The notes under the pieces are model-generated. The model did no database searches. It worked only from the letters and a program-made list of their open reading frames with translations, and had not been told where the DNA came from. DNA of 64,000 nucleotides from Bacteroidia bacterium (GTDB taxonomy: Bacteria > Bacteroidota > Bacteroidia > UKL13-3), in assembly GCA_021740845.1 (NCBI GenBank), contig JAIOYZ010000012.1, positions 47,632-111,631 on the forward strand, in the 5' to 3' direction. This document shows, in pieces, positions 8,442-17,030 of the stretch; the stretch's first letter is position 1; each line of letters begins with the position of its first letter. The position numbers and the translations under genes are program-made.

Positions 8442-10140
8442 AGCAATTGCTTTAGCCTTATTAATTTCGCCTCTTGCAGGGAAATTATCTGCCCAAACCT
8501 TACCTAAATCAGAGAAAGATATTCTTATTTCTTTGGAACACAATTTAGGATACTTAGCTGATGACCATATGGAAGGCCGTCTGATTGGTAGTAGAGGAGA
8601 AAAAATTGCCTACGATTTTATTATAGAAAATTTTCAATCCTTAAACATTTTGCCAAAGGGAGAAAATGGTTTCGTACAATCGTTTAAACTCAAAAAAGTT
8701 TCTTGTAAAAATGCTACTCTAGAAATCTCCAATAAAAGTGGCGACAACCATTTCGACAAGATTAATCCTTCTAAAAACTTTCCTTTATCTTATAGCAAAC
8801 CTGGCAAAGTAGAGGCAAAATGTGTTTGGGTAAATTATGGCATCGAGGCTCCTAGTTTAGGTGTAAATGATTATGCAAATATCAAAAGTGTAAAAGGCAA
8901 AATTGTGGTTATGCGTTTGGGTCAGCCCGAATACAATAACCCACATTCTGCACTTGGCGCTTATGGTGCTTTGGAAGCAAAAATTGATAGTGCAATTCAT
9001 AAAGGAGCAGCAGGAATTATAATTGTAAATAATAACAATGAAATTCTTGAACCCGATTTTAAACCAATTGTTAAGGCACCATTTAAAAGTGTTCCCATTT
9101 ATTTCTTAGGCAAACAAGCAGGTTATGATTCCATCAACTTTGTAAATGCAAAGGCGAGTATTCAAGTGGATACCGCAAGCTTTGAATTGGAAGGTCATAA
9201 TGTAATTGGTTATATCAATAATAAATCTGCTTATACCGTGGTTGTTGGAGCGCATTACGATCATTTAGGTTATAATGAGCTAGGTGGTTCAACCTATAGA
9301 AAAGAACAGAATGAAAAGCTTCAAATTCACAATGGTGCTGATGACAATGCCAGTGGAACCGCAGCATTATTAGAATTGGCAGAGTTATTACAAAAATCTC
9401 CTTTTAGAGCTCACAATTATTTATTCATTGCCTTTAGCGGAGAAGAAGAAGGTTTATTGGGTTCACATTATTTTGTTGATCATCCAACCATTCCTTTGGC
9501 TCAAATAGATTATATGATTAATATGGACATGGTAGGAAGATTAGATACCGTAAAAAACATGTTTTCTATTAGTGGAACCGGCACTTCGCCAAGATGGGAT
9601 AGCATTCTGCCAACTATTTCTATAGATCCCATAAAAGTAAAATACGACCCAAGTGGAACCGGTGCTAGCGACCATACAAGTTTCTATAATGTAGGCGTAC
9701 CTGTTTTGCATTTCTTTACCGGCAACCATGCAGATTACCACAAACCTAGCGACGATTGGGAGTTGATTAATTTTGATGGAAGCTTAAAAGTAATAAAATA
9801 CATTTATTCCTTGGTAGGAAAATTGGACAAACAACCCAAATTAGCATTCACTAAAACCAAAGAAAATGAAGCTACAAAAACTAATTTTAAAGTCACTTTA
9901 GGCATTATGCCAGATTATTTATTTGAAGGTAAAGGCTTAAAAATTGATGGCACAACAGACGGAAGACCTGCCGCAATAGCTGGTTTAAAAAGAGGTGATA
10001 TCATTATAAAATTGGGGGACTATACAATTGGCGGAATGGAAGATTATATGAGCACTTTAGGCAAATTTGAAAAAGGAACTGCAACTCAAGTAATCATTCT
10101 GCGCGACGGAAAAGAAATGAGTTTCCCTATTACTTTATAA
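8422..10140 (+). CDS. M28 family zinc aminopeptidase with PA and PDZ domains
   Basis: Secreted metallo-aminopeptidase, 572 residues. The signal peptide ends near LISPLAGKLSAQ. A PA insert spans about residues 130-235 (GKIVVMRLG, then AAGIIIVNNN). The M28 domain shows the zinc ligands and catalytic residues in VVGAHYDHLG, HNGADDNASGTAALLELAE, FSGEEEGLLGSHYF, NMDMVGRLD and GASDHTSF. A C-terminal PDZ-like domain (RPAAIAGLKRGDIIIKLGDY) is found in many Bacteroidota M28 proteins. The start lies 20 nt inside the transporter gene. It is likely periplasmic or outer-membrane associated and scavenges peptides. Confidence 0.93.
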   Translation: MKSFLNKAIALALLISPLAGKLSAQTLPKSEKDILISLEHNLGYLADDHMEGRLIGSRGEKIAYDFIIENFQSLNILPKGENGFVQSFKLKKVSCKNATLEISNKSGDNHFDKINPSKNFPLSYSKPGKVEAKCVWVNYGIEAPSLGVNDYANIKSVKGKIVVMRLGQPEYNNPHSALGAYGALEAKIDSAIHKGAAGIIIVNNNNEILEPDFKPIVKAPFKSVPIYFLGKQAGYDSINFVNAKASIQVDTASFELEGHNVIGYINNKSAYTVVVGAHYDHLGYNELGGSTYRKEQNEKLQIHNGADDNASGTAALLELAELLQKSPFRAHNYLFIAFSGEEEGLLGSHYFVDHPTIPLAQIDYMINMDMVGRLDTVKNMFSISGTGTSPRWDSILPTISIDPIKVKYDPSGTGASDHTSFYNVGVPVLHFFTGNHADYHKPSDDWELINFDGSLKVIKYIYSLVGKLDKQPKLAFTKTKENEATKTNFKVTLGIMPDYLFEGKGLKIDGTTDGRPAAIAGLKRGDIIIKLGDYTIGGMEDYMSTLGKFEKGTATQVIILRDGKEMSFPITL

Positions 10141-10157
10141 AAAATTATTTTACATCT

Positions 10158-10196
10158 AAAATTTGGTTCAAAACAATTCGGTTTGAACCAAATTTT
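10158..10196. terminator. Bidirectional terminator built from two inverted motif copies
   Basis: A perfect 15-bp stem (AAAATTTGGTTCAAA at 10158-10172 with its complement at 10182-10196) and a 9-nt loop. T-rich sequence flanks it on both strands. It sits between convergent M28 (+) and SprT-like (-) genes. Each arm contains the window-wide GGTTCAAA motif; the right half holds an exact GGTTTGAACC at 10180-10189. Confidence 0.85.
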
Positions 10197-10200
10197 TGTT

Positions 10201-10866
10201 TTAGCTAGTTTGTATTTTCTGCACTTCCACCATGGCATGAACCCTGTATTTCCATTGACCATCTAAGGTTTCGCATAAAATATAGGTTCTAAGTTTTTTG
10301 ATTTTTTTCAAAACATGCTTCTCGTTTTTCATCTTAAAAACATCTCCATCTTCCAATTGAGAGAGTGTAAGAATATGCGTTTTCCTATCGTCGTATTTGC
10401 GCAATACTTGGAGCAATTTTACATCTGCAGATTGCGAATACTTTGGGTTTTGCATGTGCTTTGCCAAGGTAGCTTTTAAATCGTAGGGGAAAATTTCCAA
10501 TTCAAAAAAAGGTCGCATACAGATTTTAAATTCGTTCTTCCACTCCACTCCATGTGCATCGTGGTTATTGCCGTATTTAACAAAAGTAGTGTGGTGCGCT
10601 AACTCATGAACAAAAGTTATTAAAAACTCAAACCGACTTAAATTATGGTTGATAGAAATGCGAGAACCTTTTCCGCTATGAGGCATATAATCGCCATAGC
10701 GGCCTTTGCGCTCTACCTCAATATGCAAATGCAATCTGTAAAACATTATTAATTCAGAACAAAGCTCAACAGAATTATTGGGCAAATATTCTTGCAAAAC
10801 CTTCATCAATTTTGCTTTGTGTTCCAGCTGTTGTTCTGTAAAGGATTCGAATAATTTTAGAGTCAT
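10201..10866 (-). CDS. SprT-like zinc metalloprotease domain protein
   Basis: A 221-residue protein with the zincin motif HELAH at residues 87-91 and a further His (HDAHG, 102-105) that fits the third ligand of SprT/Spartan-like domains. No signal peptide, so cytoplasmic. The C-terminal part (YRVHAMVEVQKIQ) resembles the OB-like tail of Bacteroidota SprT relatives. The eukaryotic relative SPRTN cleaves DNA-protein crosslinks, but the role in bacteria is not established. It lies 11 nt downstream of the HutD-like gene on the same strand. Confidence 0.8.
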   Translation of the reverse strand: MTLKLFESFTEQQLEHKAKLMKVLQEYLPNNSVELCSELIMFYRLHLHIEVERKGRYGDYMPHSGKGSRISINHNLSRFEFLITFVHELAHHTTFVKYGNNHDAHGVEWKNEFKICMRPFFELEIFPYDLKATLAKHMQNPKYSQSADVKLLQVLRKYDDRKTHILTLSQLEDGDVFKMKNEKHVLKKIKKLRTYILCETLDGQWKYRVHAMVEVQKIQTS

Positions 10867-10877
10867 TACTAGTTCTC

Positions 10878-11462
10878 TTATCTTAGCACTTCTGCCAAAA
10901 CTAAATGGGTGGTATGGGTTGCATACAAAAAGATATTTACCTCTTCGTTTAAAGTATCAACCATCAAACTCATTTCTTGTTTTAACTGGTATTCTCTATC
11001 GTTAATTGAAACTACAATGCTTCCATCGTGCACATAAAAAAACAAGAGTTGCCCAGCATTGCTTTGATCCAATTGTAATCGTTCACCTGTTTCAATTTTT
11101 TGGTATTGACAAGAAACCAATTGATTTCCATTTGTCATTACATTAAAATCGGTTCCTTTTCCTTTGCATTCAATATTAGTTCCACCATCAAAAGAAATTT
11201 CATCGCCAGGCAATACCAATTGTTCGCCTTTGGTTTGAACCGAAAGAAGAAGACATCCTTCGAGTAGGAGTAAATTTCTTTGAATGCCCGGTAAATGCGT
11301 AAACTGGGATTTGGGATCTTTTACCTGAGCTACGCTTATACGAATTTGAAAATTTCTTTCTTGATAACTCGACTCTTTAGGGAAGATAAAAAGCTCGGTG
11401 GTATGACCACCATTCCAAACACTTTTCTTGTAATTATTAGGGTTTAATAGGCTTACCTTCAT
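10878..11462 (-). CDS. HutD/Ves family cupin-like protein
   Basis: A 194-residue double beta-barrel protein. The diagnostic start is VWNGGHTTELFIFP, with RISVAQV and then FTHLPGIQRNLLLLEG, as in HutD/Ves. In proteobacteria HutD is encoded with histidine-utilisation genes and is suspected of tuning that pathway. Here the closest neighbour is a SprT-like gene; the only histidine-degradation gene seen is ftcD, 46 kb away. The gene carries the GGTTTGAACC motif at 11232 in a frame read as Ser-Val-Gln-Thr-Lys. Confidence 0.75.
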   Translation of the reverse strand: MKVSLLNPNNYKKSVWNGGHTTELFIFPKESSYQERNFQIRISVAQVKDPKSQFTHLPGIQRNLLLLEGCLLLSVQTKGEQLVLPGDEISFDGGTNIECKGKGTDFNVMTNGNQLVSCQYQKIETGERLQLDQSNAGQLLFFYVHDGSIVVSINDREYQLKQEMSLMVDTLNEEVNIFLYATHTTHLVLAEVLR

Positions 11463-11632
11463 TTTGCAGAGAATTTAGTTTGGGTAAAAAGTAAGCGGAC
11501 GCTTTACCTGAAAATAAACTGTCCAAATAAGGCAAATAAATCTAAGGCGGCTTTCCATACCTGCAATTAAATAAATAATTGACAAGAAACCACCAATTAA
11601 ATTGGAGAATTGTAAACCTATATAATCAACAC

Positions 11633-12391
11633 TTAGCTATTCAGCCAATTCTTAAAATCTGCGGCCTTATCTCTGCTCACCAAAACCTCCTCATCCATAG
11701 GCGGTTTTAACTGAATTTTGAGCTTTCCATTAAAATAAGAACTCACGGTTTCTATAGCTTCCAAATTGGCAAGCACCTGTCTGTTTATATGAAAAAAATT
11801 CGCAGGGTTGAGCATTTTAGAAAGTTCTTCAATAGAATGATCCACCACAAATTTTTTACCTTCTAAAGAAACCAGATAAACCATTTTATCGGCAGCCATA
11901 AAATAAGCGATATCTTTAGTAGAAATGCTGATTAATTTCTGACCTAATTTCACTAAAAACCTTTGCTTATACGTTTGGTTCAAACCGGGCCTTAAAGCAT
12001 GTAACAATTGCTCTATGTTTACTTGGTTTGAATTACCATGCCTCAACTTAAACTTTTGCAAAGCACTTTTTAATTCATTGGGGTCAATGGGTTTTAACAA
12101 ATAATCAATGCTATTTACTTTGAAAGCTTTCAAGGCAAATTCATCGTAAGCGGTAGTAAAAATTATGGGGCAAGAAATGGCAACCTGATTAAAAATCTCG
12201 AAACTTTGTCCATCTGCTAATTCAATATCCATCAAAGCCAAATCAATGCTTGGATGGTTTTGAAACATATTTACCGCACTGCTAATACTATCTGCATGGG
12301 CAACAATTTCTATTTCTGGGTCAATTTCTTGAACCAATTTAATCATTCGCTTTAGCGCAGGAATTTCATCTTCTACAATACAGATTCTCAT
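11633..12391 (-). CDS. LytTR-type response regulator
   Basis: A 252-residue response regulator. The receiver domain starts MRICIVEDE with acidic pair E7-D8, phospho-acceptor D55 in ALMDIELADG, and the conserved Lys in YLLKPID. The C-terminal LytTR DNA-binding domain covers about residues 145-250 (FLVKLGQKLISISTKDIAYF, then FFHINRQVLANLEAI). The start at 12391 lies 5 nt after the histidine kinase stop, better than an upstream in-frame Met that overlaps the kinase. It likely acts with that kinase; LytTR proteins bind direct repeats upstream of targets. Confidence 0.92.
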   Translation of the reverse strand: MRICIVEDEIPALKRMIKLVQEIDPEIEIVAHADSISSAVNMFQNHPSIDLALMDIELADGQSFEIFNQVAISCPIIFTTAYDEFALKAFKVNSIDYLLKPIDPNELKSALQKFKLRHGNSNQVNIEQLLHALRPGLNQTYKQRFLVKLGQKLISISTKDIAYFMAADKMVYLVSLEGKKFVVDHSIEELSKMLNPANFFHINRQVLANLEAIETVSSYFNGKLKIQLKPPMDEEVLVSRDKAADFKNWLNS

Positions 12392-12396
12392 GTTGA

Positions 12397-13428
12397 TTAA
12401 ATTAAAGGAACACAAACTTCAAAATGCGTTTGAGATTGGCGAATTAACACCTCTTGATTGCTTAGGAAATGGTATCTATTTTTAATATTGCTTAAACCAA
12501 TTCCGTTAGTAGGAGTAAGCTGTGTTTTTGCTTGTAAATTATTGCGCACACAGAGTCTATCGGCAAAGGCCTCAATGTTTATAGTTAGCGGCTTATCCCT
12601 ACTAATAACATTGTGCTTGATGGCATTTTCTAATAATATCTGAAGAGTTAAAGTAACAATGTCTTTGTTTAATAAATTATCGGCTACCGAAACCTCTACT
12701 TTTAAATTATCTCCAAACCTTATTTGGTTCAAAAAAACATAGCTCTTCATAAAATCAAGTTCCTCTCCTAAGCTAACCGTTTCTTTGTCGTTTTGAGAAA
12801 GCAAATACCTGTAAACACTTGCCAATTGCTGAACAAAATCTGTAGCAAGCTTAGGATTTTCTTCTATTAAACTGCTTAAAGTATTCAATGAATTGAATAA
12901 AAAATGAGGATTTACTTGACTCTTCAAACTTTCAAATTCGGCAGTTAGCGTACTTCTTTTTAAAGCCTCTTTTTCGGTAATTGATTTTCGCCAGTGGTTA
13001 AAAAATTCTATGGCAACAAAAACAGCATTTATAAAAAGTGTTATGCTAATTGAAACCACTAAGAAGGTTATGTTTTGTCTTGAACCTAAATCACAAACTT
13101 TTCTCATGATGATTGGATACATCACACTATTGAAAAAGTAATTGACCAATGCGGGCCAAAACATGGCAACAATTCCTGTATAAATAATCTTCTTTTTAGC
13201 ATTGGTTTCCCAACTCCAATTTGGGTAGGGAGAATATTCTACCAAAGCAATATTTCCATTCCAGATTACAGCAATAAAAATAAATTGAAATAGTATTTTT
13301 TGTCCAAGACCAATATTAGCGGCGGCCTCTTCTGCATCGGAAGCAAAGGCTATAGAGAAGAAAATTGCCAATGCCAAAATTATTAGATGGCGTATAAGCA
13401 AATCTTTTGTATCAAATAATTTTGGCAT
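12397..13428 (-). CDS. LytS-like sensor histidine kinase
   Basis: A 343-residue membrane sensor kinase of the LytS/YehU group. Roughly four membrane segments occupy the first 150 residues. The phospho-acceptor box is QVNPHFLFNSLN, followed by an ATP-binding domain with N-box LLENAIKHN and G-box GIGLSNIKNRY. No extra sensory domain is present, so sensing is probably through the membrane part. It is between a TonB-dependent receptor gene (23 nt upstream) and its LytTR partner, forming a three-gene operon. Confidence 0.92.
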   Translation of the reverse strand: MPKLFDTKDLLIRHLIILALAIFFSIAFASDAEEAAANIGLGQKILFQFIFIAVIWNGNIALVEYSPYPNWSWETNAKKKIIYTGIVAMFWPALVNYFFNSVMYPIIMRKVCDLGSRQNITFLVVSISITLFINAVFVAIEFFNHWRKSITEKEALKRSTLTAEFESLKSQVNPHFLFNSLNTLSSLIEENPKLATDFVQQLASVYRYLLSQNDKETVSLGEELDFMKSYVFLNQIRFGDNLKVEVSVADNLLNKDIVTLTLQILLENAIKHNVISRDKPLTINIEAFADRLCVRNNLQAKTQLTPTNGIGLSNIKNRYHFLSNQEVLIRQSQTHFEVCVPLI

Positions 13429-13451
13429 GGCAATAATTTAGAAACACAATG

Positions 13452-15824
13452 TTAGAAATAAATACGGTAAAAAGGCACAGGGAATAAACCTATTTGGTAA
13501 TTGGTATCCAAGGTTCCTGTTCTAGGATTCCAGGTTTGGTTCAACACATTTTGAGTATTGAAAACATTTTGAATATCCAATGCCCACTCTTGGGTAAACC
13601 GCTTGCTATTTTTCTTAAAACTAATCTTGATATCCGTTCTAAAAAAATCTTGCTGTCTATCTTGATATGCTTTAGCATAATCATAAACTACATCTCCTTT
13701 TGCAATAGAAGCGGTTTGGTCAATAGGAATAAATCTACGTCCTCCGCTATAAGTTACCTTTAAATTTAGAGCCAATACATTGTTTCTATTTGAACCAACT
13801 TTCCATTCTTTTCCTGCCAAACCATTCATAACAAAATTTCCGTTGAACGCTGTATTTCTCCATACTTCATCGCTACCTTGGTATTTACTTTGGTAAAAAG
13901 AACCGGTTACTAAATAATACAAACCTTTGCTAAAGAAACGCTCTAAGGTAATTTCTAAACCATAGTTATAGCCTTTGCCCTTATTTACTAAACTATCTTC
14001 GTAAACTGGAATAAAGTCGGCGCCAAAATTAACTGTAGAGAAAAAAGATGCATTGCTAGTTACCGGTACGCTATTTAATCTTTGGTAATATGTTTCTACT
14101 TTCACACGCGTATTTTCTGTCATCATCCAATCGTAGCCAATTACAAAATGGTTGGCCTGACTCATCTTTACATTCTTATTGGTTTGCGCATAAACCAAAT
14201 TGGGGGTATCAATTAAAGTTTGGGTAAAATAAGTTAGTAAAGGTTGCATTTGACCATGCTTACCATACCCAAAGCTTATGGAATTTTTTGGTGAAATTTG
14301 GTAACGAATACTTGCTCTTGGATCAACAGAATACGTTTGATTTAAATGCAAATAATTAACATGCAAACCTGCATTAAAAGTTAAATTCTCTGTATAACGG
14401 TAGTTATAATTTACATAGCTTTGGGTTAAGAAAGTTCTCTCTTTAAAATCTAAACGGGTATAATATCCATTAAGGCCAGTTACCCAAAGACTATCGTTCA
14501 TATTACCACCTAAATTGCTCGCTATTACACCAATTTTAAAGGAATGTTGTGCATTCAATTTTTGGTTAAAAAAAGTATGTAGGCTGATCCTATCGTTTTG
14601 AGTATATCTATTCAAGAAATAGAATTTGTTATTGTTATTGTCTAAGGTATCTACCCTGGCATTATTAGATTCTCCAGAAGCCGTTAATACAGATTTGATA
14701 TACGATTTTTTGCTTAGCTGGTACGAATGACTAAAACCAATAACACCCATTCTACTACTAAAATCTACATCTTGGGCAAAGGCTAAATTGCTGCGCTCCT
14801 CCCCTTCCTTTTTGCTATCTAATAATTGGGTAGAACTAATACCGCCCATTCCAAAGAAACTAACTGAACCAAGCTTGGTTTTAGGGAAATTAAATTTAAA
14901 GGATAAATCTTGGTATTTAGGAATACCTGAATTGCCAAATTGAATTCCCATGGCATCAAAAAAACTAAGGGTTGAATACCTATAACTGGCAATATAAGAG
15001 GAGCCTGTTTTTTTGTTGATAGGACCTTCTGCCAATAGCTCCAAACCAGCAAAACCTATCTGACTAATAAACTCTCTTTTCTCGTTGTTTCCTGTTCGCA
15101 TTTTTAAATCAAAAACACCTGAGTTGGCATTGCCATATTCTGCAGGAAATGCACCCGTCATAAAATCTGAATTGGCCAACATATTATTGTTTAAAATACT
15201 CACCGGACCACCATTGGCACCTTGACTACCAAAATGATTTGGATTAGGAATATCAGCACCTTCAAAGCGCCATAACAAACCCATTGGCGAGTTTCCTCTA
15301 ATAATGATATCGTTTCTTTGGTCGTTACCACCGCCAGCAACTCCGGCAAAATTGGAGGCCATTCTACTTGGGTCGCCAAAACCGCCTGCGTAGCGCTGCG
15401 ATTGATCAATGGTAAAGGAGCGACCACTCACCAAAACCAAATCGTTATTGGTTTTAGCTTGGTTGCTTTTGGCAGAAATTACCACCTCATTGGCACGCAT
15501 TACTTTCTCTACCATTTCAATATTTAAAACCACTTCTTTGGCAGAATTCACAATTATATCAGAAAGGGTTTTGTCTTCGTAACCGATATAAGTAATACGC
15601 ACTGTTTTTCTTCCTAGGCTAACTTTTTCAATTTTAAATTTTCCATTTTCATCGGTGGAAGCACCAAAGGTTTTGGTATCGTTAATTACTAAAACAGTGG
15701 CGCCAATTAAAGGTTGTTTGGTTTCTTGGTCGATTACGGTACCTCTAACCACTTGGGTAAAGTCTTGGGCTTGAACCAAAAAACCGACTAATATTAATAA
15801 ACTGCTAAATAAAATTCGTTTCAT
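13452..15824 (-). CDS. TonB-dependent outer-membrane receptor
   Basis: A 790-residue outer-membrane receptor. The signal peptide begins MKRILFSSLLILVGFLVQAQ; an earlier in-frame Met at 15845 adds seven residues and breaks the signal. A carboxypeptidase-regulatory-like domain follows (RGTVIDQETKQPLIGATV), then a plug (QRNDIIIRGNSPMGLLWRFEG) and a beta-barrel ending VPFYRIYF. There is no SusD partner, so it is a stand-alone receptor and not a polysaccharide-utilisation pair. It is cotranscribed with the LytS/LytTR pair. Its substrate is unknown. Confidence 0.92.
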   Translation of the reverse strand: MKRILFSSLLILVGFLVQAQDFTQVVRGTVIDQETKQPLIGATVLVINDTKTFGASTDENGKFKIEKVSLGRKTVRITYIGYEDKTLSDIIVNSAKEVVLNIEMVEKVMRANEVVISAKSNQAKTNNDLVLVSGRSFTIDQSQRYAGGFGDPSRMASNFAGVAGGGNDQRNDIIIRGNSPMGLLWRFEGADIPNPNHFGSQGANGGPVSILNNNMLANSDFMTGAFPAEYGNANSGVFDLKMRTGNNEKREFISQIGFAGLELLAEGPINKKTGSSYIASYRYSTLSFFDAMGIQFGNSGIPKYQDLSFKFNFPKTKLGSVSFFGMGGISSTQLLDSKKEGEERSNLAFAQDVDFSSRMGVIGFSHSYQLSKKSYIKSVLTASGESNNARVDTLDNNNNKFYFLNRYTQNDRISLHTFFNQKLNAQHSFKIGVIASNLGGNMNDSLWVTGLNGYYTRLDFKERTFLTQSYVNYNYRYTENLTFNAGLHVNYLHLNQTYSVDPRASIRYQISPKNSISFGYGKHGQMQPLLTYFTQTLIDTPNLVYAQTNKNVKMSQANHFVIGYDWMMTENTRVKVETYYQRLNSVPVTSNASFFSTVNFGADFIPVYEDSLVNKGKGYNYGLEITLERFFSKGLYYLVTGSFYQSKYQGSDEVWRNTAFNGNFVMNGLAGKEWKVGSNRNNVLALNLKVTYSGGRRFIPIDQTASIAKGDVVYDYAKAYQDRQQDFFRTDIKISFKKNSKRFTQEWALDIQNVFNTQNVLNQTWNPRTGTLDTNYQIGLFPVPFYRIYF

Positions 15825-16038
15825 TGTTGTAAATTTAGGAAACAAAAATGAGCACTTAGGCTATCTTTTCATTTCTTTAATGGACCAAACGTAGAATATT
15901 TAGGATGAAATGAAAAAATACCAAACCGAAATAAGGAATGGAAGGATTCAGTATTAAATTAAATCAAAGCTAAGCTAAAGACAATAATTTTTTGCCAAAA
16001 CGGGAAAAGTTTAATTATTTGTATCACTCCTTTTATTT
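15825..16038. other. Intergenic region without recognised genes
   Basis: About 210 bp of AT-rich sequence between the TonB receptor start and the 50-codon frame. I see no hairpin terminator, RNA gene or strong promoter. It must hold the promoter of the receptor operon, but no clear TTG-N19-TAnnTTTG match was found on the minus strand. Confidence 0.5.
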
Positions 16039-16191
16039 TTAACAATCAACCGTATTAAACGTAGAATAAGGATGCCCTATTGAAATGCGGCCATTTGGTT
16101 CAAAACTTCCAATGGTCAATTCCTTTGGTGCCTTGCTAGATGATTTGCAATTACAATTTTGTGCCATTAATAAACGAATTACTTTTCTCAT
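16039..16191 (-). CDS. Possible 50-residue small protein
   Basis: An ATG frame 6 nt downstream of the lipoprotein gene ending at 16198, on the same strand, encoding 50 residues. It starts MRKVIRLLMAQNCNCKSSSK and ends RISIGHPYSTFNTVDC, with three Cys in all. The segment GHPYSTFN resembles GHPYANYTF in the truncated frame at 16839-17024, so it may be a piece of the same shuffled gene family. It contains a one-sided motif copy (TTGGTTCAAAA on the plus strand near 16094). There is no recognised family. It may be a real small protein or a relic. Confidence 0.35.
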   Translation of the reverse strand: MRKVIRLLMAQNCNCKSSSKAPKELTIGSFEPNGRISIGHPYSTFNTVDC

Positions 16192-16197
16192 TTGGAT

Positions 16198-16842
16198 TTA
16201 TTTGATCAATTCAAAATAAACTAAATTCAAACTATCTCGAATGGTTATTATTCCCAAATTAGGTACCATAACTCCAATTACTTTAGACTCAATGTCAAAA
16301 TTGGAATATTCAAAGAATGAATTCGAAAAGATTGTATCACCTACCGCAGTATCTCCAATATAATGTTCATAAGTATTATCGTAAAAGGTTTCTTCAAAAA
16401 AGTAGAAGTGATTTCCTAAAAACATAATTTCAATAACATAATCTTGTGCATTCAAATCAATAAGTAATTTTGCCCTCACCGAATGCTTCACCTTAAAAAT
16501 CCCTTCACCCTTAATGGTTTTATAGGTATTGGTAATTTGCAAATTCTTCACGTTTTCATAGGGGCCACAAGCTGGATTATTCCATGATTTATATTCATCG
16601 AACCAAACGGAATCACAATCTGTCTTCACAAAAATTAAGGTATCTCCTTTATTACTTTTAAATTTTATAGTGTCAAAAGCTGGGTCGGTAAAATAGCGTG
16701 TCCTCTCAATGGATACTGGAGTTAAATATTTGTAAGTAGTAATCATTTCAGCACATTTTGTAATCTCCTTGCGGCATGAAAAAAATGCTAGACAAAAGAG
16801 TACGAGTATAGGTAAACTATTTTTTGCAAGTATTGATTTCAT
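16198..16842 (-). CDS. Small lipoprotein, family A copy 1
   Basis: A 214-residue lipoprotein of unknown function. The signal peptide MKSILAKNSLPILVLFCLAFFSC puts the lipid Cys at 23. The first about 115 codons are nearly identical at nucleotide level to the gene at 17031-17687 (350 bp, a handful of differences). After the Ser-Val of KHSV the two diverge abruptly while remaining recognisably homologous. Its ATG overlaps the TGA of the truncated frame upstream (ATGA), suggesting coupling. It is probably an envelope protein; I recognise no domain. Confidence 0.75.
   Translation of the reverse strand: MKSILAKNSLPILVLFCLAFFSCRKEITKCAEMITTYKYLTPVSIERTRYFTDPAFDTIKFKSNKGDTLIFVKTDCDSVWFDEYKSWNNPACGPYENVKNLQITNTYKTIKGEGIFKVKHSVRAKLLIDLNAQDYVIEIMFLGNHFYFFEETFYDNTYEHYIGDTAVGDTIFSNSFFEYSNFDIESKVIGVMVPNLGIITIRDSLNLVYFELIK
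16476..16825. repeat. 350-bp near-identical duplication, copy 1
   Basis: Matches 17290-17639 at equal length without gaps and with about five differences by eye. It covers the signal peptide and N-terminal half of family A lipoproteins. Both edges are sharp: coding sequence beyond the left edge diverges within a codon or two, and upstream regions beyond the right edge are unrelated. Confidence 0.9.
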
Positions 16843-17024
16843 GAGCAGTATATAATTGCATAAATTAATAAATTGGAATCCCCTTCAACAAATGTATAGT
16901 TGGCATATGGATGTCCGTAGTTTCCTACCAGAATTATATGTCTTCGTATTAACAATTCTTCGGGCCGAGCAAACACAAAATAACTACAAAAGGATATTAT
17001 ATAAACTAACAAAAACATATTCAT
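16839..17024 (-). pseudogene. N-terminal remnant of a family B-like lipoprotein
   Basis: A 61-codon frame starting MNMFLLVYIISFCSYFVFA, with a signal-like hydrophobic start. Its end FVEGDSNLLIYAI matches FVEGDTNVFLYAIHDTI near residue 30-45 of the family B gene at 18196-18768, after which it stops. The stop TGA overlaps the next ATG. It looks like a family B gene cut by recombination when the family A copy was placed downstream. It could still be translated as a short leader frame. Confidence 0.5.
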
Positions 17025-17030
17025 TGTTAA

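Noticed and set aside
15200..15527. Opposed frames inside the TonB receptor gene
   Set aside because: Both are shadows of the receptor plug region, whose own frame has clear signatures.
16839..17024. Remnant frame as an intact lipoprotein
   Set aside because: Only 61 codons, no lipobox followed by a normal mature part, and it ends where family B continues for 140 more residues.
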